A stretch of 64,000 nucleotides of DNA from Erodium maritimum (Eukaryota > Streptophyta > Magnoliopsida > Geraniales > Geraniaceae), in NCBI GenBank assembly GCA_963921825.1, contig OY997595.1, forward strand, positions 20,267,228 through 20,331,227, in the 5' to 3' direction. Under the pieces are notes generated by a model, which was given only the letters and a program-made list of their open reading frames with translations, searched no databases and was not told the origin of the DNA. Made by a program: the position numbers and the translations under genes. Positions 10,779 through 24,413 of the stretch are shown here, piece by piece; position 1 is the stretch's first letter, and every line of letters starts with the position of its first letter.

Positions 10779-13003
10779 CGAACGGGGCTCCGTTGGACGG
10801 AGTTAGGCCAAGCATGACCATTGGATGGTTGATATGCCAAGGCTAAACCGTTTTGTTAGTTATGACGAGTTTGGAACCGTCATGACGAACTCGAAGATCA
10901 AATGTTCAAAAGTTTCGTTTTTGAACGGTTTCGATAAACCGAGCATCAAATTTTTTTGGAACTTGGCTATTAAATAAAACCGGAAAATCACATGATGTTT
11001 GATAACATGATTGTTTGATAACCCGATGTGTGATGTGATGTTGGCATGGTGCACATTATAGCCCCGAGCTTGTTTTAATTATTCATCGCTTTTCACGGCC
11101 TGCGAGCCGTTAAAGTTAGCGTGTAATTATTCTTTCAAGGTGTGGTCGTCGAACCACTTGTTTGTAATATTTATTTATTCCCGACCTGCGAGTCGTGTAT
11201 TCAATTGTAATATTTTGCTCAAGACGAAGAAAGGGCGAAAAGGTCATTTGGTGGCTTTTCGGGTGTTGGCATCAGCTTGGAGTCGGTGGAGCTCAAGAAG
11301 CTAGTGGTAGTTAGTTTAGGGGGCTATTATGTGAACATTTATCGCTTTATGCTTGGTTTATTTTATGCATGACTAATTCTATGTGTTTTAGAATTGCATG
11401 CTTAACTTTATTTACCGAGCATAGCACCTCACATGCAAAGATAGAATTGGAATTTTAATCCTTGTTTGTGAGCCCTTAGAACCGTCATTACATTAGATGT
11501 AGTTGATGGGTTCGAAGGAAGAATTACATTGGATGTAATTGCAGGCATCATTACATTTGGAATGTAGTTGATGTGCTCATCGCATCTAGGATGTGCCAAA
11601 AGTTTTAAACACAACCGGACAATTAAAAACGGGTCATGTCCGATACCTCCCAATTCTCAACACCTTACAACCTCCCCGTCCTATGGGTGTCGTGCGCCTT
11701 AGCGGAGCATCCATGGGAAGGCGGGGTAGTAGGTTTGGACGACATATGTGGGTGTCGTGCGCCTTAGCGGAGCACCTACATAGTGGCGGGTCATAATTGA
11801 AAAGTTGTGGACCCGACTACGATTCTCAGCTAGGGTTGAACTAGGGTATCAGATAGGGTAAGCCGTGTACTTAAGTACATACCCTAGACAAGAGTCACAT
11901 TGGATGTGATTGGACGGGGTCCTACCTACATAGCTCGATTGAGTGGTGAGCCTTCGTTCAGCTTGATCGAGTGAATCAAGGATCTTGGTTTTAGATTCTA
12001 AAGGTATAGAATCAATTGTTGGTGTTTAAGCTTGATCTTCATAAAATTTATTCAGTTTACGGATTGAATTTTATCTGCTATAGATCAAATGGCAAATTCT
12101 GCGAACATTAATAGTTTGTCATTAAAAACCATTCTTGACAGGGTCAAACTAAATGGGACCAACTATTTGGACTAGTACAGAATTTTGAGGATAGTCCTCA
12201 AGTCTGAACGCAAAGAATATGTCCTTGAAAGGTTGTCTCTAAGACCATATCAGAGCTACATGAAGTGTCATTAACTGCTGAGAAGAATATATCAGGGATC
12301 TAGGATCCAAGGATATTCTGATGGTCAACAAGGGAATTAGAAGTGGCAAGGGCGGGGCCCATGCGCACTTGGCGGGAAAGATGAGACACCTGAGAATGTC
12401 TGCTTCTACTACCAACAGCCTGGTCATTGGAACCGGGATTACAGGAAGTTCATGGCTAATCTGAAGAAGGGCAATGGGACTGCGCCTTCATCAAATAGCC
12501 TGGATGATCTGTAGAAGGGTAGTAGGACTGCGCCTTCATCAGGAAACCTGGATGATCTAAGGAAGGGCGGTGGGACCGTGCCTTTATCCGGTATTTACTC
12601 TGTAGAGCTACATCTCTCTACTTCCAAAGATTCATGGGTATTAGATACCAGGACTGAATCTCACACATGCACTAACATATAGTGGCTGAAAGTAGGAGAG
12701 GTTTGGAAAGCACGAAGTGGACCTTAGAGTTGTGGCAACTGCTGTAGGATCCATGAGTCTTGCTTTGCCAAGTGGCCTTGTCTTAGTATTGTATAATGTA
12801 TATTGCATACCTACTTTTAGTAGGAATATAATATCTGTATCTGTGTTTGACAAGGAAGGATATAATGTTAATATTGGAAATAAAGTTTTCAATGTTCTAT
12901 GCAATGATATGTTTTATACCAGTACTAACTTGGTTGGAGGATTGTACATATTAGATATGGGTAACAATGCCTCAAGTTCTATATATTATGTTAATACCAA
13001 GTT
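10779..13003 (+). pseudogene. Ty1/copia leader, gag and protease fossil, second copy
   Basis: A near copy of 4020-6244: long leader, gag start near 12090, zinc knuckle near 12400-12460, and the start of pol up to the segment that ends at 'aataccaag'. Nothing of integrase, RT or RNase H follows; the sequence passes into LTR DNA within a few bases. The junction lies at a repeated TTCTATATAT motif, which suggests a microhomology-joined loss. Broken, several breaks, some shared with the first copy. Confidence 0.85.
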
Positions 13004-13013
13004 CTATATATTT

Positions 13014-13260
13014 TTGTGTTCTTGAGTCCTCAAAGAGAAGAACTACGTGGCTTTGATTCCCATGTGGATAACTAGGTGTCTTGGAGACTCAAGCCAATCA
13101 TTCGTTACCCGGTGTTCTTGTTTTGGTAAGAACTAGTGCTGAATTTTTCTCTTGTGAATCCATTCTTTGTTAGTTGTTTCATGGTTTTAATCGTCTATTG
13201 GTTTTCATTGATTTTCCGCTGCGAGTTTGTTCATCTCCAACCCTACCTCGAGACCCAACA
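13014..13260 (+). repeat. 3' quarter of a Ty1/copia LTR
   Basis: It matches 10284-10532 from TTTTGTGTTCTTGAGTCCTC to the end CGAGACCCAACA, with a handful of differences. The next base starts DNA of the minus-strand Ty3/gypsy LTR, so the copia block abuts or was inserted into that LTR. The part of that LTR matching 31663-32902 is missing here, so the left side of the junction has been lost. Confidence 0.85.
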
Positions 13261-14270
13261 AATCACACTTACCGACATACTTACAAACCACGTACCATCG
13301 GTCTATCACTCACCCAATCATACCATTTGGCACAATCAATTTACATTCAAACATTCATTCAATCAATCATAATACGGATCAACAAATCACATACAATTAT
13401 CATAATTCAACTAGGTTAGTTAGACTCTTATACTATACTAGTACGAAGCATGCATCAATACCAAGGCTGAACAATCAATCATAAGAACATTCAACAAGCA
13501 ATCCTAAGGCTCGACATGACCATTCTACCAGCACGACAATTTCCCAAAGTATTGAAAGCGTTTACTCTAGTGAATCACATCCTCTATGCATACTAAGACA
13601 CGTCCAATTATTATTGTAATTGAAAAATGGCTATTCTAGTGAATCACATCCTATATGCAAACTAGGACCTTTCCGGTTATTATTATCCTATAGGCATACT
13701 ATTAGCGTTATCTAAATTAAGAGAGGAGTTGAGTACTTTCCCTACCTCGGAATCTCCACGAACAAATAGTCCTAACTGCTGACATCCGGGCTAGCATCCT
13801 CTCCGTCTTCTCACGTGGTCCCCAAAGCCTCCTCATTCGTCGAGCTCGCAACCAAGGTCTTGGACCATAATTAAAACTCTAATTAAAGACTAACAAAGAG
13901 GCAAGCATCTAAGTTAAAAACCCCAACCGTTTGCTTCACGAACACCATTCGAATTAAACGAAAAACAACCAAAAAGATTTAAAACGACCAAAACTGGTCT
14001 GCACGGATCGAGTCAGGGAGCCGTGATGCCACCCGTCACGGATGACGTCACAGAACCGTGACGCGTGCCGTCACGGCCTCCGTCACAGAGCCGTGACGTC
14101 TCCAGTCACGGTACCCGTCACGGACCCGTGACGGGTCTGGGCAGACTCGCCCTTCTTCAACCTCCAGTTTTTTTTTTCACGAAAATTACAGCAAAACCCC
14201 TCATTTTTTAACTTCTAAAAACTCCAAAACAGTCATCTAACTCCAATCCAACGTTACCCAAGATAGTATT
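13261..14270 (-). repeat. Piece of 3' LTR of the minus-strand gypsy element
   Basis: It follows 32903-33903 almost base for base, including the GTCACGG/CCGTGAC palindromic block (13998-14140 here, 33640-33775 there). The LTR continues at 26469 on the far side of the inserted element. The last five bases, GTATT (14266-14270), are the left target duplicate of that insertion. Confidence 0.9.
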
Positions 14271-17200
14271 TGTAAGAACCACTCCTAGTCGATCCCGGTC
14301 GAACCGGTGACTCTTAAGACAAGTTTGACTTTCTACCAGAAAAGTCAACTAAGGACTCAGGAGGTCACTCGGGGCTTTTTCGGGGCCCAAAAATCTTAGC
14401 CGTCATCACGGTTGGCTTAATTGGGCCGTTTCCATTCATTTAAGTATAATATTGAAGGAAGTCAAAATTGGTCAAAACCGAGCTTTTTATCGAGTCAATA
14501 CAATTAATTTTGGACTGCTGGATTTTAAATGGAAGAGAGTGGTCCCCACTATGCTAAGTGTCACTAATAGCTTGGAGGAAAGGAAAGAGGCTCAAATGTC
14601 ATCTCAACGCTCACTAGTTGTCCATTAAAGGGATAAGAACAAAAGGGTTTTCGGTCTTTTTCACCTCTAGGTCTTTTAAGGCATTAGATGACACAAATTC
14701 ATTTCATTTTCTCTAGTGTTGGCCGAAAATTGAGAGAAGAGGAAGAGCTTGGAGCTTCCATGGTGGCTTGAAGAGAAAGCAAGAGAAAAGAGAGACCTTT
14801 TGTACCAATCTCCACCCAAATCCTCTCCAAAATACCTTCATCTTCATCAATTCATTCTCCTAGAGGTATGGATACTCTCAACTATTCATTTCATCTACTC
14901 TCATCTCTTGGGTTTTGTGGGTTTTGGCTTAAAGTTGATCAACTAGCTTTGTTTTGGTTATTTGGAGAAGAAGTACTGAAGTAGGAGGTTTGGATTGTGC
15001 TCTTGTTGAAGCTTTGATGAACCCATTTGAGGGTATTGTTGTTGGATGACTTTAGATGAACTTTTGGGAGTTTTTGATTTGACTGTGATTTGGAGATTCC
15101 TTGGAAACTTGTTTATTTGTTGATTCCTACCATGGGTAGAGGAGTTTTGGAGGCATTTGATGGTTTTGGGAGCTGGAAATGGTTAAAAATGGAGTTTAGT
15201 TGTGAATTTTCGGAGAAAAGGAGCTGGAGGTTGAAGAAGGGCGTAACTGCCCTGGAGCGTCACAGATCCGTGACGGATCACATGACGGGCGACGTCACGG
15301 CTCCGTGAGGGAGACCGCGATGGCACACGTCACGTCTCCGTGAGGGTCGGTGTCACGGCCCCGTGATAGTGTCCGTGACCGACCATTCTGGGAGGTTTTG
15401 AAGGGTTCTTTCCACCGTTTTGATCTTGTTTTGGAGCTGAACTTTTGGAAGGGTTTTAGGGGACTTTTGTTACTGTTAAGTAGAACCTAATTAGGGTTGT
15501 TTTGTGTTCAAAGACCACAAGACTTTGAAGAACGAAGAGCTTGAAGAACAAAGACCTTGCCGGTACCCGTGTGAAGAACGGTGTGGTGACTATCGTTTGT
15601 GACATCAGAGTGTTGAGAGGAAGACCGCGAGGTAGGGAAAGTCTTAATTCCTTAATTAACGCTTAGTATGCATGATTAGGATAATAAAATCGGAAAGGTC
15701 CTAGAATTGCCTATATGATGCGAATAACTAGAATAATCGTATTTCAAGTACTAATAAATGGATGAGTCTAGTATGCATGCTTAGGATGATGACAATTAGT
15801 GAAGTGTGCTTTCAATACTTAGGAAATTGATTTACTGGTAGAGAGGCTGTGAAGAGCTCTCGGACTAGTTGTGTGCTAGGTTCACATGCTTGGTTGCTAA
15901 TTGCTAGGTTAACTTAAGAGTCTAATGAAACTAGATTAGCTTGTATGATTGAATGCTAAATGGTTCGTTCACATGATGATTGATAGGTTGAATGCATACT
16001 TGGTTGATTGAGTGTTTTTGTTGAGATAATTGTTGATTGAACGGATGATTGAGTATGACTGGTTGTGCCACGGGGCACAATCAGGTGATCGATGTACCGC
16101 TGGTTCGTGACAGGTAAGTATACGGTAAGTATGGAGTGTATTGGATGTCTTTGTTGTGATGAAAGTGTGATTTGATGAGTGTTGATTGGTGACCCAGTTA
16201 TGGTGTTCCTTCATTCTTATTCTTGTTTGAATTGCTTGTTTGGTTCCGGGGGGGGGGGGGGGGGGGGGCGTAATCCGGTGCCGTGGTAAAGGTGGAGTTT
16301 GACAGATACAGTGAGATATTGGTTGAGAATTGGAGCCTGAGGGCATTGATCACTGGATATTACGAGTATGGGTTATTGGCAGATCCTGCGGGATATTTAT
16401 TGATTATCGGTAGATCCTGCGTGATATTTATTGATTATTGGCAGGTCCTGCGGGATATTTATTGATTATGAGCAGATCCTGCGGGATATTATTTGGGTTA
16501 CTTCTTGAGAGATGGTTACTAAGGTTTCACCCAAGGATGTGCGTCCCAGTGGAGCACTACCTTGGTTCCCTATGACATATGGTCCTTTGGAGGCATTTCT
16601 GGGAATCCCGATGATAAGCGCCCATTTGGGATTGTTTCCGGTGCCCCAACGCATGTGCGTCCTCTAGACCGAGGGAAAATCTGATATGACATGGGTACTC
16701 TGGTGGATCGGAATTATGGGAACCGAGGTGATCCCAGAATCTATCAATGGATCGGAGGCTTGAGAAAGCGAGTGGTTGGCATGAGATTAAATACTCCCAT
16801 TTTACTCTTATCCTTTCGTTATGGAACTTTTTATGAACTCGTTCAAATTACGGTTATCTTCAAGAGTGTGATATTGCTTTGATTATATATCTTATTCATT
16901 CGCACTACTTTGTTAATCTTATTATTATGCTTTTGACTATCCGTTTGAACAGTTTAAGTATTGATCTAAAGGCGGAGTTATTGAGATTTTTCCTACTGAG
17001 GGTAAGCTCATCCCCTTTGTTTCTCTTACTGTTTTACAGGAGTACCAGATGTCTAGAGTGGGCGAGGCTTGGGAGCTTCAGTTCCTTTTGGGATTCATTT
17101 TGGATTTATGTTGCTCTTTTCTGTTAAACATTTTATACCTTACTTTGTACTACGAGCTGTGACTCATGGAGGATTTCGAACATTTACTTAGATCATTTTG

Positions 17201-17308
17201 ATGGAGCTTTTATGATATTCGAGCACTTTTATCGATCATTTATTATTTAATTTATTTTAACTTGAGTCGCGTCTCGAATCCGGTCAAAACCGGATTTGGG
17301 GCATGACA
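14271..17308 (+). repeat. 5' LTR of the Tekay-type element
   Basis: 3038 bp, TGTAAGAACC to GGCATGACA. Blocks in order: leader-like DNA with GTTGGCCGAAAATTGAGAG near 14722, donor-like GAGGTATGGA near 14868, GTCACGG/CCGTGAC palindromic block 15250-15385, conserved block near 15635-15735, poly-G tract 16247-16267, a short array of ATCC-TGCG-GGAT hairpins (about 16375-16490), the TGAG...CTCA hairpin at 16997-17010, an acceptor-like TTACTGTTTTACAGGAG near 17025, then the tail. Confidence 0.92.
16247..16267 (+). repeat. Poly-G tract in 5' LTR
   Basis: A run of about 20 G just ahead of GTAATCCGGTGCCG. The 3' LTR has a longer, nearly pure G run at 25394-25425 in the same place, and the inner solo LTR has about 11 G at 41276-41287 before the same GTAATCCGGTGCCG. 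Exact lengths are uncertain because such runs are hard to sequence. The shared position shows it is a feature of the LTR family. Confidence 0.8.
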
Positions 17309-17311
17309 ATT

Positions 17312-17324
17312 TGGTATCAGAGCC
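17312..17324 (+). other. Primer binding site, initiator-Met type
   Basis: TGGTATCAGAGCC starts four bases after the 5' LTR end at 17308. It is complementary to the 3' end of plant initiator methionine tRNA, the usual primer of this group. Confidence 0.92.
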
Positions 17325-18599
17325 TGGTTTCATTTGAAACAGGTAGAAATTTTCGAACTGTTTTCAAAACCTCGGACCAACGTCTTTTAGGTGGGTAGAG
17401 TTAGGAAGTCTAAGTCGAGTACTCAGTGATGCGGAGCTAAACACGTTGATGCATAGAGTAAGAACGACTCGAGTCTTACTGTTTATTGGTTACTTCATTT
17501 TGAACTCCTCTTACTATAACGGTTATGTCGCTTGAGTGGTACCCTTACCTTATTGATTGTACAATGCAGAGATCGGTGAAACCGATTGGTTGAGATCGGT
17601 ATTGGGTCAACGAGCAATGACTGAACCGTTATATGATGCTTGTTGAGTAGAGTGTTTGTTTGATTAACTGTATTACCGCTGTGGTTGGTTGTTTTGGGTG
17701 TTAAAGCTGAGGGATTAATTGACTGAAGTATTGACGAGGTTGGAGATTGGATTCGTTAGAGTATTACTGTCGAAGTAGTGTTTAATCGAAGAGTGGATTT
17801 ATGGAAGAATCGGATGGTTATGATTTTGAAATGGGTTGAGTATTGCATTGGTTGTGGTATTGGGACTCGTCTAAGAATTTAACCTTGAAGAGTGTGATCC
17901 AATTAGGGTAACTTTTAAAAGGAATCGAACTGGAGTAATTTGGCACCCCTTGATTGTGTGTGTACTTTGCGAAGCATGAACATCTGTGTGTTGATTGTGG
18001 TGTGAACTTGCAGAGCATGAGAACTCTTTGATTGGAATGACTTGTGGAAATTGTTTGATAATTGTCCCGCTTAATCGGACGGTTAGTGGAAAATACGAAT
18101 AGGTCAAGCCGAATTTTCTGTAAAACTGAATTGATGGTTCTATCACGGGTTGACACAGGGCGCCACTGTAGTCAAACGTAATAGTGGGATGTCAAGTGGT
18201 TACAACGAGGTTCGGGGACGCCTGAACCAAGTTGTAACGATGCGAGATCGACTCGATTATTTTGATTAAAGATGAGTAACTTGAGGAAAGAGAAAAGCTG
18301 TGATAATAGGATTAAGGACTTAATTTCAAACGCTTTGCTTATGCTTTCCACCCCAGTGATGGGTGTGTTTGTGTGTGAATTGTGCCTCCTGCGGGACTTG
18401 GTTGCTTTACTTGTTTGCTGTGTGAGACGCTCGAGGTGCGGACTTCTCTGTCTATATAAGTACTATATACGACTTATATACTTATCCCTGATCCAATTAG
18501 GATCCGTCGAGACGAACGAGAACGTTCCTTTTGCTTAAATCGCTACGATAGTGTTGAATTGAGTTTGAACTGTACGTATTACTGCATCAAGCTTTTGTG

Positions 18600-21500
18600 A
18601 TGTCACGTGTCTACGTTCCGAGAGGTACCCGGAGTCGCCCAGCTTTGGGGCAGAGTCAGTCACCAGCTGTTGGACTGGCAGGGGCAGCAGGTGCTGCTCC
18701 CACAGAGTACCAGAGGTTGGAGGATGGACCGTCAGGGTCACCAATGAGAGATACCCCAATCGCAGAGCCGACACATGCTACCCCTATTGATGAGGTGGTA
18801 CGGGCAGTACTAGCAGCACTCAGTGCTCAGCATGAGACCGCAGAACCGGCGCCAGAGCCCGTGTCTGCTACTGAGACAGTCGTCGTAGAGAGGCCAGGAC
18901 AGATGGATAGCTACACGGCCCAAGCACTTCGTGATTTTCGTCGTTTGGGTACACTGATCTTTTCTGGGAGTGCTGACTCAGAGGCAGCAGTTTTATGGTT
19001 GGAGCGGATCACTCACAACCTTGATACGTCCGACATTTCTGAGGGACGTTTGAGAGTTTCCTTCTCCACCTTCCAGCTTGAGGGTGAGGCTTTTTACTGG
19101 TGGCAGTCTGTGAAGACAAGAGTTGGTGAGGATTTTGAGCTCTTCAGTCGGCTGTTCCTGGAGCTGTACTTTCTGCGATCGGTTCGGGATGATCGACGCC
19201 AGCAGTTCATGGATCTACGACAGAGGGGGATGACAGTAGCTGAGTATGCGGCGAGGTTCTTATCCTTGTCCCGCTTCGCACCCGAGATGGTGCAGACTGA
19301 GGACAGTCGTTGCAGACGGTTTGAGCGTGGACTCCTCCCTGCTATTGCGGACCAGATTATTGTTTTGAGGACATAGGTGTACTCTACCTTGGTTGATCAG
19401 GCCTTAGCAGTAGAGAGACACTTCCGAGAGACTGCTAGAGAGCGAAATGTCAGGCCGAGACCGAGTGGGTTCCTCAGGCCATCAGAGAGGCGTGATGCTA
19501 GACGGCAGAGGACTTCTGGGTATTTCCAGCCTCAGTTTCAGCAGAGTGGTATGCGCAGAGGAGAAGCACTAGCATCAGTTGGACATGCTCCGGTGACTCA
19601 TTTCTGCCCTACATGCAAACAGTAGAGACACTTGGCCCGAGACTGCCCGAGAGGCAGAGGACCCGCAGAGCGGCAGATGGATCGTCCACAGGGGGTTGTT
19701 GAGCGGTAGCGTGTTGATGATCGGACTTGTTACCAGTGCGGCCGGCAGGGACATTTGTCCTTCGCTTGTCCCTACCGGGTCGGAGCTGTACCTCCACCGA
19801 GGCCACAACAAGCACAGCCTCGTCAGGCACCTCCCGGCCGACCAAGACAGGCACAACAGCAGAGAGCTCTGCGTCAGGCGGCGGGAGCGGTAGCCCCGAG
19901 ATACCAGGCTAGGCCCCAGGAGCAGGTGGCACTACCACCACCACCACCGAGAGAAGGACCACCGGCACGGAAAGGTCGAGTTTATGCAGTTACAGATGCT
20001 AGGGCTGAGAGACAGTATGCCGGCCATGAGGCCATTCAGGGTACGTGTTTATTGTTTCATTCGTGGGCATCCTTTTTGTTCGATACGGGTGCATCCCATT
20101 CATTTATCTCTACTTCTTTTGCTTGTTCTTTGGGTTTGGTGACGTAGCCCCTTTGTAGACCCCTATGTCTTGAGACCCCAGTTACGGGGGAGGTGGTGTT
20201 GGATACCGTTTGTCGAGATTGTGAGGTTCGAGTGGCAGATTGCCCATTCTTGGGTGACCTACTCATTCTGGAGATGACTGCTTTCGACATGATCTTAGGG
20301 ATGGACTGGCTTGCGAGATACCAGGCGACGATTGATTGCTTTCGGCGGCAGGTGACCGTGCGATCTGGTGATAGAGTCATCACTTGTGTTTTGGGTAGCA
20401 AGAGCGGAGTCCTTCTCTCCGCCTTGACTACTGGAGTGGGAGTTGAGGTGGTGCAGAGTGGCAGAAACTTACCGAGAGTAGAGTGTGAGTTCCCGGACGT
20501 GTTTCCGGAGGAGTTATCAGGTTTACCGCCGACACGAGAGATAGAGTTCCGGATCGACTTGATCCTAGGCACCGCGCCAATCTCGATGACACCTTATCGA
20601 TTTGCGCCAGCTGAGTTGGTCGAGTTGAAGCGCCAACTCGAAGAGCTACATGAGAAGGGTTTCATTCGCCATAGTGTCTCACCGTGGGGAGCCCCCGCCC
20701 TATTCGTGAAGAAGAAGGGTGGCGCTTTGAGGATGTGCATCGACTACCGGAAGCTAAACCGGGTGACGGTGAAGAACCGCTTTCCGATGCCGAGGATCGA
20801 TGACATGTTCGATCAACTGAGAGGAGCGACATGTTTCTCCAAGATTGATCTAAGATCAGGCTACTACCAGTTGAGAGTCCGAAAGGAGGATGTGGAGAAG
20901 ACCGCATTCCAGACACGGTACAGACACTTTGAGTTTCTAGTGATGCCGTTCGGGCTGACAAACGCGCCAACAACCTTCATGGATTTGATGAACGGCATTT
21001 TCAGACCGTACCTGGACCAGTTCGTCGTAGTTTTCGTTGACGACATCTTGATTTACTCGCCTAGTGAAGAGGCACACGAAGAGCACTTGAGAGTGGTTTT
21101 GACCTTGTTACGTGACCATCAGTTGTATGGGAACCTAGAGAAGTGCGAGTTATGGCTCGCAGAGGTGAAATTCCTTGAACATGTGGTGTCCCGAGATGGC
21201 ATCTTAGTCGACCCAACGAAGGTCGATGCAGTTTCGAAGTGGGCAAGGCCCCGGAACGTGTTTGAGATCCGTAGTTTTCTGGGTTTCGCCGGTCATTATC
21301 GACGCTTTGTTCAGGACTTCTCACGTTTGGCTACACCTATGACAGCTTTGACTTGGAAAGGAGAAGAGTTCCTTTGGACTAGTGAGTGTGAGCACTCTTT
21401 CTTAGAGCTAAAGGCTCGTTTGACCACTGCTCCAGTGTTGATTGTTCCGGAGTGAGGAGTAGGCTATGACGTTTACTGTGACGCCTCAGGCGAGGGACTT

Positions 21501-23365
21501 GGTTGTGTTTTGATGCAGTCCGGGAAGGTAGTTGCCTACGGCTCAAGGCAATTGAAGGTACACGAGCGCAACTACCCGACCCACGATCTCGAGCTAGCAG
21601 CAGTAGTATTTGCATTGAAGAGTTGGAGACACTATCTGTATGGTGAGCAGTTTAGAGTGTTCTCAGATCACAAGAGCCTCAAGTATATTTTCTCTCAGCG
21701 CGATCTGAATATTCGCCAAAGGCGATGGATGGAGTTACTTGAGGAGTATGACTTCGAGCTGCTCTATCATCTGTGCAAGGCGAACGTTGTCGCGGATGCT
21801 CTGAGCAGGAAGTCAACTCATTGCGTGGCTAGCATGGCAGTGCGAGACTGGAACATGCTAGAGGAGCTGAGCTCTTTCAGACTTGAGCTTGAGGAGATCA
21901 CAGATGGCATGGCTTTATGTGCATTGGTGGCTCAACCCACTTTGGTTACTCGGGTGCTAGAGGCACAGGCCGAGTATGTTGAGGCGATGGGGATTCGTGA
22001 GAGACTGGTAGACGGTGAGAAGATCGATGATTGGGAGTTGAGTGTAGATCAGGGTCTTCGTTTTAGAGGACGGTTGTTTGTACCCCGAGGATGTAGGGAC
22101 ACCGTGTTGAGAGAGTGTCACCACTCCCGGCTTGCAGTGCACCCCAGTGGCACCAAGATGTATAGAGACATTCGACGACAGTTCTGGTGGAGGGGAATGC
22201 GCAAGGCAGTCGCAGTTTTCCTTTCAAGCTGCCTCACCTATCAGCAGGTGAATGCGGAGCATCAGCGTCCCGCCGGCTTACTACAGCCTTTACCAGTCTC
22301 TGAGTGGAAGTGGGAACATGTGACCATGGATTTTGTGAGTGGACTACCGAGGTCGTCCAAGGGGCATGATGCTATTTGGTTTGTGGTTGACCGACTGACC
22401 AAGTCGGCACATTTTCTGGCTATGAGGATGACTGATACTGTGGACATGTTGGGTCGGTTGTATGTCAGGGAGATTATTCATCTACATGGAGTACCGGTGT
22501 CAGTAGTATCTAATAGGGACCCTCGTTTCACATCCAGATTCTGGAAGAGCCTCCAGAAGGCTTTGGGGACTGAGGTACTGCTGAGTACAACTTACCATCC
22601 TGAGACAGATGGACAGTTAGAGCGCACCATTCAGATTTTAGAAGACATGCTTCGAGCGTGTGTGCTTGACTTTCAGGGATCATGGGAGGATCATCTACCG
22701 TTGGCAGAGTTCGCCTACAACAACAGTTATCAGTCCAGCATTGGTATGTCACCATTTGAGGCTTTGTATGGCAGACCGTGTAGGTCGCCGGTGTGTTGCG
22801 CTGAGGTAGGGGACCGGAACTTACTTGGACCAGACATGGTCAGAGAGACAACAAAGAAGGTCACATTGATCAGAGAGCGGTTGAAGACCGCACAGAGTCG
22901 TCAGAAGAGCTATGCAGACCGACGACGTAGGCCGCTTTAGTTCCCGGTCGGAGACCATGTATTTCTGAGGGTGAGCCCGAAGCAGGGCCTGCTACGGTTC
23001 AACCGCGGTGGAGGAAAGCTATCCCCACGATTCATTGGACCGTTTGAGGTCTTAGAGAGGATTGGAGCTGTAGCGTATTGGTTAGCCTTGCCACCGCAGC
23101 TTGGGAACGTGCATAACGTCTTCCATGTGTCCCAACTGTGGAAGTACACGGCAGATCCCTCGCATGTTATCGAGTGGGCAGACATTGAGGTAGCAGATGA
23201 TGTCTCTTATGAGGAACAGCCCATCAGGATTGTGGATACGGGAGAGAAAGTCTTGAGGAAGACCACTATACCTTTGGTACGAGTATAGTGGAGGCATTAG
23301 GGAGCTGACTCGACTTGGGAGCGAGAGGACGAGATCCGAGAGAAGTACCCCCACTTGTTCGCTCA
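18600..23365 (+). pseudogene. gag-pol fossil of the Tekay-type chromovirus
   Basis: Parts, with approximate positions: gag domain 18950-19340 (EGEAFYWWQSV, MTVAEYAARF), two CCHC-like knuckles 19600-19780, aspartic protease 20070-20330 (LFDTGASHSFIS, ILGMDWL), reverse transcriptase 20560-21110 ([30 protein letters not shown]), RNase H 21460-21830 ([20 protein letters not shown]), integrase 22090-22900 ([31 protein letters not shown]), and a C-terminal GPFEV-type segment plus chromodomain 23000-23365 (HNVFHVSQL, DPSHVIEW). The gene is the best preserved pol here but is interrupted about half a dozen times, so it is a fossil. The RT/RNase H/integrase order and chromodomain define the chromovirus branch of Ty3/gypsy. 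Confidence 0.92.
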
Positions 23366-23404
23366 TTGAGGTATGCTTGCTTTTAAATTTCGAGGAAGAA
23401 ATTC

Positions 23405-23421
23405 TTTTAAGGGGGGTAGAT
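23405..23421 (+). other. Polypurine tract of the Tekay-type element
   Basis: TTTTAAGGGGGGTAGAT directly ahead of the 3' LTR start at 23422, identical to the tract at 1414-1430. Confidence 0.9.
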
Positions 23422-24413
23422 TGTAAGAACCGCTCCCAGTCGATCCCGGTCGAACCGGTGACTCTTAAGACAAGTTTGACTTTCTATTGGAAAAGTCAAC
23501 TGAGGACTCAGGAGGTCACTCGGGGCTTTTCCGGGGCCCAAAAAGCTTAGCCGTCATCACGGTTGGCTTAATTGGGCCGTTTCCATTCATGTAAGTATAA
23601 TATTGAACGAAGTCAAAATTGGTCAAAACCGAGCTTTTTATCGAGTCAATACAATTAAAAATTTTTTGGACTGCTGGATTTTAAATAGAAGAGAGTGGTC
23701 CCTACTATGCCAAGTGTCACTAATAGCTTGGAGGAAAGGAAAGAGGCTCAAATGTCATCTCTACCCTCACTAGTTGTCCATTAAAGGGATAAGAACTAAA
23801 GGGTTTTCGGTCTTTTTCACCTCTAGGTCTTTTAAGGCATTAGATGACACAAATTCATTTCATTTTCTCTAGTGTTGGCCGAAAATTGAGAGAAGAGAGA
23901 GAGTTTGGAACTTCCATGGTGTCTTGAAGAGAAAGCAAGAGAAAAGAGAGACCTTTTGTACCATTCTCCACCCAAATCCTCTCCAAAATATCTTCATCTT
24001 CATCAACTCATTCTCCTAGAGGTATGGATACTCTCAACTCTTCATTTCATCTACTCTCATCTCTTGGGTTTTGTGGGTTTTGGCTTGAAGTTGATCAACT
24101 AGCTTTATTTTGGTTATTTGGAGAAGAAGTACTGAAGTAGGAGGTTTGGATTGTGCTCTTGTTGAAGCTTTGATGAACCCATTTGAGGGTATTGTTGTTG
24201 GATGACTTTAGATGAACTTTTGGGAGTTTTTGATTTGATTGTGATTTGGAGAATCCTTGGAAACTTGGTTATTTGTTGATTTCTACCATGGGTAGAGGAG
24301 TTTTGGAGGCATTTGATGGTTTTAGGAGCTGGAAATGGTTAAAAATGGAGTTTGGTTGTGGATTTTCGGAGAAAAGGAGCTGGAGGTTGAAGAAGGGCGT
24401 AACTGCCCTGGAG

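Larger units (their letters stand above)
4020..13260 (+). mobile_element. Tandem Ty1/copia pair sharing one LTR
   Basis: Order seen: leader, gag and pol of a first copy (4020-8845), a whole LTR (8846-10532), a primer site and leader, gag and start of pol of a second copy (10533-13003), then the last quarter of another LTR (about 13014-13260). 4020-6244 and 10779-13003 are the same sequence with a few per cent difference. The first copy has no 5' LTR or primer site. Both bodies are broken with many breaks, several shared, so decay began before the pair formed or the copies moved with help from another element. Such tandems usually come from recombination between LTRs. Confidence 0.85.

Noticed and set aside
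17312-17324. tRNA-like match TGGTATCAGAGCC
   Set aside because: Only the 13-nt primer site next to an LTR, not a tRNA gene; no cloverleaf around it.
17818-18146. Minus-strand frames of 91-112 codons
   Set aside because: Shadows in the leader of the Tekay-type element with no domain.
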